Positions 48,679-56,539 of a DNA stretch of 64,000 nucleotides are shown here, piece after piece. The notes beneath the pieces were generated by a model. It saw only the letters and a program-made list of their open reading frames with translations. It was not told the DNA's origin and did not search any database. Positions within the stretch are counted from its first letter, which is position 1; the number at the start of each line of letters is the position of its first letter. The stretch covers positions 11,868,114-11,932,113 of the forward strand of contig NZ_CP108070.1 in the NCBI RefSeq assembly GCF_036178845.1, given 5' to 3'. A program made the translations under genes and the position numbers. This DNA is from Streptomyces sp. NBC_00271 (GTDB lineage Bacteria; Actinomycetota; Actinomycetes; Streptomycetales; Streptomycetaceae).

Positions 48679-50085
48679 TCACCGCTGTTTTCCGGGCCGC
48701 TCGTTACGGTGGGCCGCGAGCGCTTCGGCCAGGGCCCCGGCTGGCAGACGGGCCCAGCGCGCCAGATCCTCCAGTGCCACCCCGACCGTGAGGGCCGCTG
48801 CTGCGGTCTCCCGTATGGCCTGGTCAATCAGCGTGGCGGCATGGCCGAGGTTGCCCAGCAACTGCTGTGCGGCGTCGGCGGTCTTGCCGTACTGGGCGCC
48901 GCGCAACTGGGTCAGCTGCTCTTCGGCGTCGTTGACCAGGCTGGTGATCAGTGCCCGCTGCTCGGCCGGCACCGTAGAGCGCCACGTGGTGCCCGAGCCG
49001 GGCGAGCTGCGTTTCTTGGACAGGACGCGCAGCTGGGTGGCCATGGACGCGGGCTGGTGCTCCTGCCTCAGCCACCAGGGGTCGTTGCCGTAGCCGGGCG
49101 GTCCTCCAGCACCACGGCGCAGGCGGATGACCGCGCCCATCCACGAGGTCAGCGGGCCGCCGTAGTCGGTGGCGGCCAGCGGCCCCAGCCACCCCCGCCC
49201 GACCCGCTCGCCCAGCCGACGGCAGAACGCCCCGTCGGCGGGCAGCAGCCGCGGCTGCCCGGCCCCGCTGTCCCTCCACGCCAGCTCGGCCATAGCCGGA
49301 TCCAGCAGCGCGTCGGCCACGGCCACTATGTCGGGGAAGATGGCCGCGTCCCGGCCCACGATCCGCCACCGCTCCAGATCCGTTCCGGCGTTGCCGTCGG
49401 CGACCTGGTGCAGCCGCCGCGGCCAGATCGTCTCCCGCTCCCAGTGCAGGGCCTGCTCCCACCACCGGGCCACCACCGCGTGCGCCAGCGCGAACACCCT
49501 CTCCGGCTCCGCCCCGGCCCGTACCGCCCGCCGTGCTACACCCGCCCACCGCCGCTGCGCCACGGCCACTTCCGGCAGATGCCGCACGTCCAGATACTCG
49601 TGCGGCTGGTCGGCGTCCGCGTCCAGGAGCCACCGCCCGTGTCGGACACACACCCGGGACCAGAGCGGCGCGTACCGCACCACCCGCACGGCCGTCCCCG
49701 TACGCCGGGCCGTGCACAGGCGGCAGCCGAATGCCACCGGCCCGGCGACCGCGCCGCCGATCCGCCATGCTGCAGCCGGAACTCCGTCTTCTTCGGCGGG
49801 CAGCTTGGCGTCCTCCCGTTCCCAGGACGGCAACGCCCGCGCCAGCACGTCTTCCTTGACGCCGCACAGGCCCGCCAGGAGCTGCCGTCCGGCTGCGTTC
49901 AGCAGTACCTCGGCGTCGGCCCGCGCGCCCCCGCCGTCGTGCCCGGGTTGGTAGTTGCGCCAGTGCCAGCAGGACCGCAACACCTTCGCTTCCATCCCGT
50001 AGCGGTTCGCGATGCGGCAGATCAGCGACGAGGTCGTCTCTCCCCGCAGGGGAGCGGTCCGCAGTACGCCAGGGCGATGGATCAC
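48679..50085 (-). CDS. tniQ: TniQ-family target-selection protein
   Basis: 468 residues from GTG 50085; the frame is open to 50175. ETTSSLICRIANRYG is the TniQ opening motif, followed by the zinc-binding FGCRLCTARRTG...WSRVCVRHGRWLLD (Cys4/His-type) and a long helical C-terminal part. TniQ/TnsD proteins recognise the attachment site or, in CRISPR-associated relatives, couple to Cascade or Cas12k; no cas gene is near. First gene of the minus-strand operon, 130 bp before tnsA. Confidence 0.9.
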   Translation of the reverse strand: MIHRPGVLRTAPLRGETTSSLICRIANRYGMEAKVLRSCWHWRNYQPGHDGGGARADAEVLLNAAGRQLLAGLCGVKEDVLARALPSWEREDAKLPAEEDGVPAAAWRIGGAVAGPVAFGCRLCTARRTGTAVRVVRYAPLWSRVCVRHGRWLLDADADQPHEYLDVRHLPEVAVAQRRWAGVARRAVRAGAEPERVFALAHAVVARWWEQALHWERETIWPRRLHQVADGNAGTDLERWRIVGRDAAIFPDIVAVADALLDPAMAELAWRDSGAGQPRLLPADGAFCRRLGERVGRGWLGPLAATDYGGPLTSWMGAVIRLRRGAGGPPGYGNDPWWLRQEHQPASMATQLRVLSKKRSSPGSGTTWRSTVPAEQRALITSLVNDAEEQLTQLRGAQYGKTADAAQQLLGNLGHAATLIDQAIRETAAAALTVGVALEDLARWARLPAGALAEALAAHRNERPGKQR

Positions 50086-50377
50086 TCCACCACGGTCTCG
50101 TGCCCGCTGTCCCGGGCGGGCGCTTTTGCAGAGGATGCCCAGGCGCCCCGTCCTCCCCGGGGCCGTCACTCCCACTCGACGGGGCCCTTCAGACCGTTTT
50201 TCCTGTCCCCCTGCTACCTCTGTGACCTGCGAAGACGATGCGACAGGCGGGGAATCAGGGGGAGTTGGGAAAAGATCTTGGTCTCCGGCATCCGGATCTG
50301 GCCTCCGGCGGCGTGTAAGGGAGTGAAGGCCCTTGGGCCTTCACCAACGAGTTCGTTTCTACTGGGAGGCCTGGTCG
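50086..50377. other. Intergenic region before the membrane-protein/sigma operon
   Basis: Holds the divergent promoters of tniQ and of the operon starting at 50378. GTGAAGGCCC-TT-GGGCCTTCAC (50323-50344) is a perfect 10-bp-stem hairpin in the leader of the latter. Confidence 0.5.
50323..50344 (+). promoter_or_regulatory. Hairpin in the leader of the membrane-protein/sigma operon
   Basis: GTGAAGGCCC, two T, GGGCCTTCAC: a perfect ten-base stem, 34 bp before the start at 50378. No T-run follows, so a leader stabiliser or protein site is as likely as an attenuator. Confidence 0.5.
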
Positions 50378-50659
50378 ATGACTTGGTCGTACTGGGCAGG
50401 AGCGGGCGGGGTTCCCCTGCTGCTCCTGCTGTTCTTCGCGATGCGCCGCGCCAAGGGCGTCGTGGAGATGCTTGTGAAGGCGTACATCGAGACCCGGATG
50501 GAGCGCGAGGAGCGCGCCACCATGGTCGCGATGGCGCAGTCCCTGCCCGACGGCGGCGCCGCGGCCCGCTTCGAGGAGGGACGGCCGGCTTGGCTGTTCC
50601 GCAAGGACGCAGCCGATCCGGCAGGCCATCGGGCCATCGCCACGCGGGAGGCTGCGTGA
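50378..50659 (+). CDS. Small single-span membrane protein
   Basis: 93 residues from ATG 50378 with GGGAGG upstream. One hydrophobic helix (GGVPLLLLLFFAM) and a long amphipathic charged tail (RRAKGVVEMLVKAYIETRMEREERATMVAMAQ). Its TGA overlaps the GTG of the sigma-factor gene (GTGA), so the two are coupled. It could act as a membrane-bound anti-sigma partner, but no anti-sigma motif is visible. Confidence 0.7.
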   Translation: MTWSYWAGAGGVPLLLLLFFAMRRAKGVVEMLVKAYIETRMEREERATMVAMAQSLPDGGAAARFEEGRPAWLFRKDAADPAGHRAIATREAA

Positions 50660-51180
50660 GCGAGGCCGCCCCGGGAGCGGACTTTGAGTCCTTCGTCCTC
50701 GAGACCATTGAGGCGTTCTCCCGACTGGCCCGGGTCGAGGCGGGCGACCTGCACAGCGCAGAAGATGCTGTGCAGGACGTCTACCTGAACATGTACCGGC
50801 GGTGGGCGACGATCTCTGCGCAAGAGGGGTCGCTCACCGCATACGGCCGCACCGCGGTGAAACGGGCGGTCATCGACCAGTTCCGTCGGAACAAGCGGAT
50901 GGTCGCGGTACCGGTTCATGAACTGCCCGAAACGGAATCAGGCATCGGAATCCCCGAGGCCGCCTACGAAATGATTAAGGAAGGTATCGGCGAACTCGTC
51001 GCCAGTCTTCCTGAACGGCAGCGCGAGGTCATCACCCTGTGTGTTCTGCAGGACCTCAGCCCTGCAGTGGTTGCGCAGCGCCTCCAGATAAAGGAGGAGT
51101 CGGTGAAGCGCTACATCAAAGCCGCCGCCAACAACCTGAAGAAATCCATCAACGAGTACAGCGAGGAGGCCACCGCATGA
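50656..51180 (+). CDS. ECF-type sigma-70 family factor
   Basis: 174 residues. Region 2: RLARVEAGDLHSAEDAVQDVYLNMYRRWATI...LTAYGRTAVKRAVIDQFRRNKRM; region 4: IGELVASLPERQREVITLCVLQDLSPAVVAQRLQIKEESVKRYIKAAANNLKKSI. Middle gene of a three-gene operon coupled by overlaps on both sides (GTGA with the membrane protein, ATGA with the next gene). Regulation probably passes through these neighbours. Confidence 0.9.
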   Translation: MSEAAPGADFESFVLETIEAFSRLARVEAGDLHSAEDAVQDVYLNMYRRWATISAQEGSLTAYGRTAVKRAVIDQFRRNKRMVAVPVHELPETESGIGIPEAAYEMIKEGIGELVASLPERQREVITLCVLQDLSPAVVAQRLQIKEESVKRYIKAAANNLKKSINEYSEEATA

Positions 51181-51824
51181 CATACCTGTCCGCTTGGACG
51201 CACCAGCCCGAGGAGCGGGGAACCATCCGGCTCCTCGCCCTGTGGCTCCTGCTTGAAGGCTCTGAGCAGGCATTTTCAAAGGGTTCTCGGATCGGCGAGG
51301 ACCCCGTCCAGGCGGAGGGGGGCCAGCCTTCGGGCTGGCCCCCGGCCCCCGCCCCCTGCCTGGAAGACCACGGAAACGGAAACCATCGAATCGGTGCGTT
51401 CCGTGAACTACACGGTCTCCTGAAAAAGGAAATCGATGATTCCGCGACACCGCAGGAAACGCGGCGCGTAGCAGAAATCCTTGAGTTCCTGGACAGGGAT
51501 AATGTGGCGCGAAGCTGGTGGGAAAGAGCAGCTCTCAAGGGTGACGAAGATGCGCGGGACTATCTTCATATCCTCGATGTCGAAAGAGAAGAAGAGCTAT
51601 CGACATGCTGTGGGCACGGGAAAGAACACGCTGAGGAAGCTTTCAGATCATTCGTGAGTGGCTTTGTATGCCGGTCGGCCGGTATTCGCGTAGCTACAGA
51701 CAGGGTCGATTGGGCTTTGGGGGAAGCCGGAGTCGGGCTGTCTGAAGCAACGCAAGCTCTCGTGCGTGAGATTGAGGACTTCCTGGTGCACCTGGACCAC
51801 ACCACCGGCGGGCCACGGTGCTGA
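51177..51824 (+). CDS. Unknown protein of the sigma operon, with an internal terminator-like hairpin
   Basis: 215 residues from ATG 51177, which overlaps the sigma stop; GAGGAGG upstream. The first ~45 residues are hydrophobic-basic, then the coding strand crosses a strong hairpin (51318-51343), then helical acidic text follows: IGAFRELHGLLKKEIDDSATPQETRRVAEILEFLDRDNVARSWWERAALKGDEDARDYLHIL, which resembles a Sel1/TPR-like pair, and VSGFVCRSAGIRVATDRVDWALGEAGVGLSEATQALVREIEDFL. No family is recognised. An alternative is that a short leader peptide ends near the hairpin and a second gene starts downstream. Confidence 0.6.
   Translation: MTYLSAWTHQPEERGTIRLLALWLLLEGSEQAFSKGSRIGEDPVQAEGGQPSGWPPAPAPCLEDHGNGNHRIGAFRELHGLLKKEIDDSATPQETRRVAEILEFLDRDNVARSWWERAALKGDEDARDYLHILDVEREEELSTCCGHGKEHAEEAFRSFVSGFVCRSAGIRVATDRVDWALGEAGVGLSEATQALVREIEDFLVHLDHTTGGPRC
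51318..51343 (+). terminator. Strong GC stem with TTCG loop inside a reading frame
   Basis: GGGGGCCAGCC, TTCG, GGCTGGCCCCC: an 11-bp perfect stem with the very stable UUCG tetraloop. It looks like an actinobacterial terminator or attenuator, although no T-run follows and the frame at 51177-51824 continues through it. Confidence 0.55.
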
Positions 51825-52457
51825 CACGACAGCGCGTCGCGCGCCCACAGATGGGAGAGTCTTTGTAGACCAGCCTCCATGAGGCCTTCACGTGGAAGGC
51901 CGGACGACTCGTTGAAGTGGCGGCCCATCCCCGCGCCCGCGGGGATGGGCCGCCACTGCATTACCCATAGCTCCGTAAGTCGACTCACGGAGTCCTTTCG
52001 CCAGCCACGACTGGATCGAGCACTCGCCACTGAATACGGGACCGCCGACCCAGTCCCCGGTTGGTGCGACGTCAGTTGGGGAGACGCTACTGCGGACGCG
52101 GTACGACTTACCCCCAGCAGCATCGAAGCGTGCTCGCCGACTGCTCGAGCCTCGCCCACTCCGGTTTCTACGCTGCTGCCAAGCCAGGGGCTCACCAAGC
52201 ACCAACCACCGCCGGGCTCTTGCCGGGCTATGGGTTCGCTTTGTTGCTGCTTGCGGTCCCGCCCCAGTAGGCGCGGTGAAGATTCTCGGCTCCCGCCTGG
52301 GACTGTGCAGTTTGGCTGGCTGATGTGTAAATGGTCTGAGGCGCTGCTGGAGTGGCGGCACGGATGGTCGGGGGCAGTGTCCTTTTTGAGTGCGGGATGT
52401 CCGTGCCAGCAGTGATGATGGAGGCTGTTGTGTCACCAGGGTTGTTAGGGGGATCCG
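51825..52457. other. Intergenic stretch before the Gabija-like operon
   Basis: No gene supported. Contains the 42-base hairpin at 51916-51957 and, further on, AT-poorer sequence with no recognisable frame; the promoter of the OLD-nuclease gene is probably in the last 150 bp. Confidence 0.5.
51916..51957. repeat. Long perfect hairpin (20-bp arms)
   Basis: AGTGGCGGCCCATCCCCGCG, two C, then the exact reverse complement. The inner CATCCCCGCG..CGCGGGGATG is like the palindromic core of type I-E CRISPR repeats of Streptomyces, but only one copy exists. As RNA it would be a very stable stem and could end transcription from either side. Confidence 0.7.
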
Positions 52458-54596
52458 TTGTATCTGAGCCGTGTGAAGGTCTCTGGGCTGAGAGCGAGCG
52501 CTGAGGGAGAGATCGAGTGCCAGCTGCCGGGACGCTTCAGCGTTCTGATCGGGGCGAACGGAGCCGGTAAGACCACGATCACCGATTCCCTGTACCTGGC
52601 GCACACCAGCCGTTTCCCCCTGCTGCCCAGGCAGAGCGCGGCCGTTCTGGGCACAGGCGATGCACCGGGCGTTGAGGTGCAGTACAGCCTGGAGCATGCC
52701 GCGGATGCCGAAGGTCCTCTGGGGCAGCAGATTCAGGGCTCTTTGCACCGCTCCGCCAGCGGCGTCGCACAGCAATGGTTCAGCGGATTCCAGCGCAACC
52801 TGGGCACGGTCCGTGCTCAGGTCGACCGACACCGAATACTGCAACCGGGTCTGGGGACGGATCCGTTCAAGTTCATCTACCTGCCAGCCTGGCGCCACCC
52901 CCTGGATGAGCTGGCTCGTCGGGAGACCCGGATTCTCATCGAGCTGCTGCGCGCTCAGCAGGAACGCCTCGACGGCAGCCGCAGCCTGGTGCCGCTGCGG
53001 GTGAAGGCCTCCCGGCTCCTGGAGAACCTCGCCAAGGACGGGCTCATCGAAGCCGTCGAAGAACGCATCAGCAACCATCTCGCCTCTCTCACATCGGGCG
53101 TGCAGCGCCAGTGGTCCTACGTGCGAGGACAGGTGATAGACGACTCCTACCTTGCGCGTGTTTTGGAACTGATGCTGGCCGTCATCGAAGGCCGCACAGC
53201 GGCCCGTCCGCTGGAGGTCTCGGGTCTGGGCTACGTCAACCTGCTTCACATGGCCGTCACGCTGGCCGCGATACCCGACTCCGCCGCGCGCGCCGCAGCC
53301 GCAGCCGCAGGAGAGGCGTCCGAAACCAGCGGCGAACCCGGGGAACTGACGCAAGCGGAGGAGGAGCAACTGGCGCGGGAGCGCCGCACGCAGGCAGTGG
53401 CGGAAGCCGAATCCGAGGCGGACTCCTTCTTTCCTCGCACCCCGTTCCACGCCACCGTGGTCATCGAGGAGCCCGAAGCCCACCTCCACCCCCAGCTGCA
53501 GCACGCCCTCGTGCGCTACCTGCGCAAGACCGTGCGCGAGCGTCCGGAACTGCAGATCGTGCTCTCCAGTCACGCCACCGACATCATCACCTCCTGCGAC
53601 CCCGAACAACTGGTCGTGCTGCGGCGCACGCCGGACGGTCAGCGCGTCTGCCGACCGATCACCATGATCCCGATGGTCGAGCGCGACAAGACACTGCGCA
53701 TGGCCCGCCTGCACATGGACGCCAGCCGCTCGGCCGCACTGTTTGCCGAACGGCTCGTCGTGGTCGAAGGCGTGACCGAAGCCGCCATCCTCCGCGACTT
53801 CGGCAGGGCCTGGGCTGGTCCGGACGAGGCGAAGCGGGCCTTCGTCGAGGCACTCAGCATCCTGTACGTCGGGACGAAGGTTGGGCCGTGGACCTCACGG
53901 CTCCTGGCGACAAAGGACGCGGAAATATGCGCCCGGCTGGCCGTTCTGCGCGACAGCGACAAGCCCTTCGAAGAAGAGCCCACCTCGCCCGCCTGGCTGG
54001 CCGACCACGATCCGGCCGTGGTGCAGGCCTTCATCAGCCATCCGACACTGGAGCCGTCTATTACCCAGGGCAACGAGCAGCTCATCGAGGCCGCGCTGAC
54101 CGACATCGGCGCAGCACCCATCGGGCCGATCACCCCGCAGACGGTGCACGACCTGTTCAAGAGCGCCCGTAAAGGCAAGAAGGGCGCTCCCGACGTGCCG
54201 GCGGGCCCGCACGCCAGGGACAAGGCGGCTTTCGCCGACGCACTGGCCTTTCTCCTGGCCGATGCAGTCGAACACGGCAAACCGGTCCAGGTTCCCAGCC
54301 ATCTCAGGAACCTGTTCGACTTCCTCTTCCCACACCCCGCAGAGCCCCAGGACGGAGACGGCGCCGAGGAGGAAGCAGAGGAGAGAGACGCCCCGCCCGC
54401 TTTGCCGCCCACTGTCCCTGGCCTGTCTCCGGCCGACCCTGGCAGCCCTGCTACGCCGCCGGCGCCCGTGCCCGCCGGAGCTTGGCCCACCGCCCCGGCG
54501 CAGCCCGCTGACACCGACCAGTGGGCAGCCAGTACCTGGGGATCTGAGCCGTGGGCAGCGGACCCATGGGGGGACACGGACCGTGACCCCAGCTGA
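52458..54596 (+). CDS. OLD-family ATP-dependent nuclease, GajA-like
   Basis: 712 residues from a TTG at 52458 with AGGGGG upstream. ABC-type ATPase: Walker [10 protein letters not shown] (32-40), signature-like [16 protein letters not shown], Walker [18 protein letters not shown], His switch [15 protein letters not shown] nuclease: [17 protein letters not shown] (Glu) and AVLRDSDKP (DxD). This matches OLD/GajA nucleases; a UvrD-like helicase gene overlaps its end, as in Gabija antiphage systems. Unusual: the last ~110 residues are Pro/Ala/Glu/Trp-rich and disordered-looking, which common GajA proteins (~580 aa) lack. Confidence 0.85.
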   Translation: MYLSRVKVSGLRASAEGEIECQLPGRFSVLIGANGAGKTTITDSLYLAHTSRFPLLPRQSAAVLGTGDAPGVEVQYSLEHAADAEGPLGQQIQGSLHRSASGVAQQWFSGFQRNLGTVRAQVDRHRILQPGLGTDPFKFIYLPAWRHPLDELARRETRILIELLRAQQERLDGSRSLVPLRVKASRLLENLAKDGLIEAVEERISNHLASLTSGVQRQWSYVRGQVIDDSYLARVLELMLAVIEGRTAARPLEVSGLGYVNLLHMAVTLAAIPDSAARAAAAAAGEASETSGEPGELTQAEEEQLARERRTQAVAEAESEADSFFPRTPFHATVVIEEPEAHLHPQLQHALVRYLRKTVRERPELQIVLSSHATDIITSCDPEQLVVLRRTPDGQRVCRPITMIPMVERDKTLRMARLHMDASRSAALFAERLVVVEGVTEAAILRDFGRAWAGPDEAKRAFVEALSILYVGTKVGPWTSRLLATKDAEICARLAVLRDSDKPFEEEPTSPAWLADHDPAVVQAFISHPTLEPSITQGNEQLIEAALTDIGAAPIGPITPQTVHDLFKSARKGKKGAPDVPAGPHARDKAAFADALAFLLADAVEHGKPVQVPSHLRNLFDFLFPHPAEPQDGDGAEEEAEERDAPPALPPTVPGLSPADPGSPATPPAPVPAGAWPTAPAQPADTDQWAASTWGSEPWAADPWGDTDRDPS

Positions 54597-56073
54597 CACC
54601 GCCAGCACTCTCACCCGTGAACAAGTGACCGCGGCCGGAACACCCCGCCGCCGCCTCTACATCGAAGCGGCCCCGGGATCCGGCAAGACCACCGTGGCGG
54701 CTCAACGCTTCGGTATCCAGCGCTTCCACGGCAATGACCAGCGCGCCGTCATCGCGGTCAGTTTCACCCGCTCCGCGACCGCCGAACTCCGCGATCGTGT
54801 GCTCAGCCAATGGGGCCCGGACGCTCTCGCCTGGCCGCATCGCATCATCACACTCGACACCATTGTGTGCGACCTGCTCACCCACCTCTTGCACACCGGG
54901 CACGTGCGGTGGCCCGCAGGCCACCGCCACCTCACCGTCATCGACCACTGGCGGGTGCTGCTATCCACTCAATGGACCGACAGAGAGCCCACCGTGGTCC
55001 TGGAAACAAGCCAGGTCGTCACCCAGGTCGTGCGACGGGCCGGGAAAGCGAACAGACCCAGCACCGTGGACGTTGGCGAGGCCCTGGCCGCGGGGTACTG
55101 CACACACCAGGATGCACGCCATCTCCTCGAATCAGCCCTGGGGGCCCACGGCGTTCGCGACGTCCTGCTCGCACGCCTCGCCCAGACTGCCCGGGCGCTG
55201 ATCGTCGACGAGATCTTCGACGCCAATGCCCTTGACCTGTCTCTGGTCCGCCTCGCCGTCGACGCAGGCTTGGAAGTCACCGTGGTCGGTGATCCGTGGC
55301 AGGCGCTGTACGGCTTCCGTGGCGCCCGCCCGGAACAAGTGCCCTGCCTGGTCCAGGACGCTCACTTTGTCCGGCGTGACCTGCGCGCTTCCTTCCGGTG
55401 GAAGAGTGCCCAACAAGCCCTACTGGCTGACCGACTGCGCGCAGGACAGGGTGTGGCCCTTCCCGAAGGACAGGCCGAGAACATGGACGTCCTCCTCGCC
55501 CTGCGATGGAAACCCCTGTGGGAGGCCGGCCCCCATGTCCTGCCCCTTGCCTACGGATCGACCACAGGCCAAATCCACGAAGCAGCCTGCACCCTGCTGC
55601 TCAGCGAAGTCACCCAGCGGACGTTCGGGGAAAACGCCACCTTCCACAGCGACGCCCTCATCACCCTCGGCATCGACCACGAGGCGGCGCAGCGCCTGCG
55701 CTCCCCCCTCCAGGCCATCGCCGCTGACCTCGCGGGCACGACTGGCATCGCCGAGATCTGGACCTCCCTCAACACAGTCGTCGCCAGCGAAACCGACCGT
55801 CCCCTGCCCAGACGCCGCAACCACACTCACACCGCACGCCTGGAGAACCTGAGAGCCCGCCTCCACACCTCTGCATCCCGAATTATCCCCGGCCTCACCG
55901 CCCACCAGGCCAAGGGCCGCGAGTGGGACGCCGTCGGCGTGTGCCTCACCGGCCCGGAGCGCGAAACCCTGCGACAAGGCCTCAGCTCCGACAGCGAAGA
56001 CCACCGCAAGCTCTACGTGGCCCTCACCCGGGCCAAGCGGATGACCACTGCCGTCTCGGGAGACGTACAGTGA
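54583..56073 (+). CDS. UvrD/Rep-like SF1 helicase, GajB-like
   Basis: 496 residues from GTG 54583, overlapping the nuclease gene by 14 bp. Motif [18 protein letters not shown], Ia [28 protein letters not shown] (DExx with Ile-Phe), [54 protein letters not shown]. The length (~500) and the coupling to an OLD nuclease are those of GajB in Gabija, in which GajA nicks DNA and GajB senses or uses DNA ends. Anti-phage function is inferred from architecture. Confidence 0.87.
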   Translation: MTPADTASTLTREQVTAAGTPRRRLYIEAAPGSGKTTVAAQRFGIQRFHGNDQRAVIAVSFTRSATAELRDRVLSQWGPDALAWPHRIITLDTIVCDLLTHLLHTGHVRWPAGHRHLTVIDHWRVLLSTQWTDREPTVVLETSQVVTQVVRRAGKANRPSTVDVGEALAAGYCTHQDARHLLESALGAHGVRDVLLARLAQTARALIVDEIFDANALDLSLVRLAVDAGLEVTVVGDPWQALYGFRGARPEQVPCLVQDAHFVRRDLRASFRWKSAQQALLADRLRAGQGVALPEGQAENMDVLLALRWKPLWEAGPHVLPLAYGSTTGQIHEAACTLLLSEVTQRTFGENATFHSDALITLGIDHEAAQRLRSPLQAIAADLAGTTGIAEIWTSLNTVVASETDRPLPRRRNHTHTARLENLRARLHTSASRIIPGLTAHQAKGREWDAVGVCLTGPERETLRQGLSSDSEDHRKLYVALTRAKRMTTAVSGDVQ

Positions 56074-56311
56074 CGGTTTCTTTTGTAAGGCAGTGAACGA
56101 CGGCCTTCCCACGGCCGCGTCCGTCAATGCGTGCGTACAGGCGTGCCAGGCTGCTAGTCGACAGGTCCGGCGTGCTGCTCTCCTGCTTCGAAGCGGACCC
56201 CAGCTCGTCCGGACGCACACAATCGCAACGTATGTGCTTGTTTGTCTCAGCCTTCGGAAGGCTGATGTCAGTGGGATGGGGAAGAATCTGTGGCAGTGGA
56301 GGGAGGCTTTG
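56074..56311. other. Intergenic after the Gabija-like pair
   Basis: No gene supported; short non-coding interval before the small CRWCG protein. Confidence 0.4.
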
Positions 56312-56539
56312 ATGTCCGCAGCGGACAGTGGTTCTGACCTGCATATACCTTTGCCGAGTGGGTGTCGCTGGTGTGGGGTGGACGAGCGTGAGCACATGCA
56401 GCGGTACAAGCCGCCGGTGGGCTGGCACAAGTGGGAGCCACCTACGCTGGAGCAGCGCAAGGACAGGATGCTGGCCCGGCGCCGTCGTGCGTCCGGTAAC
56501 CGGCTTCTGCGTTTTGCGGCTATGCCGCTAGCTTCCTGA
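56312..56539 (+). CDS. Small CxxC/HxxH-like protein
   Basis: 75 residues from ATG 56312 with GGAGGGAGG upstream. GCRWCGVDEREHMQRYKPPVGWHKWEPPTLEQRKDRMLARRR has a CxxC, a nearby His and a conserved PxVGWHxWxPPT, seen in many small actinophage- and plasmid-associated hypotheticals; probably a single zinc site. Its end overlaps the 3' end of the convergent OLD-nuclease gene by 20 bp. Confidence 0.6.
   Translation: MSAADSGSDLHIPLPSGCRWCGVDEREHMQRYKPPVGWHKWEPPTLEQRKDRMLARRRRASGNRLLRFAAMPLAS

Larger units (their letters stand above)
43867..50085 (-). mobile_element. Tn7-like transposition module (tniQ-tnsA-tnsB-tnsC-fifth gene)
   Basis: Five genes in one direction, three of them coupled by 4-bp overlaps: TniQ, TnsA-like, TnsB/TniA, TnsC/TniB and an HhH-like protein. 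Element ends could not be located by eye: no convincing pair of TGT/ACA inverted repeats was found. A break in a CoiA-like gene at ~39655 (followed by TGTGATTCC) is one possible left border. Confidence 0.75.

Noticed and set aside
43867..50085. CRISPR-associated transposon
   Set aside because: No Cas12k, Cascade or cas6 gene and no CRISPR array is visible nearby; only TniQ-type targeting is supported.
51888..53714. A 608-codon minus-strand frame opposite the OLD nuclease
   Set aside because: Composition and codon pattern are those of an antisense shadow of the plus-strand nuclease gene, which has all motifs.
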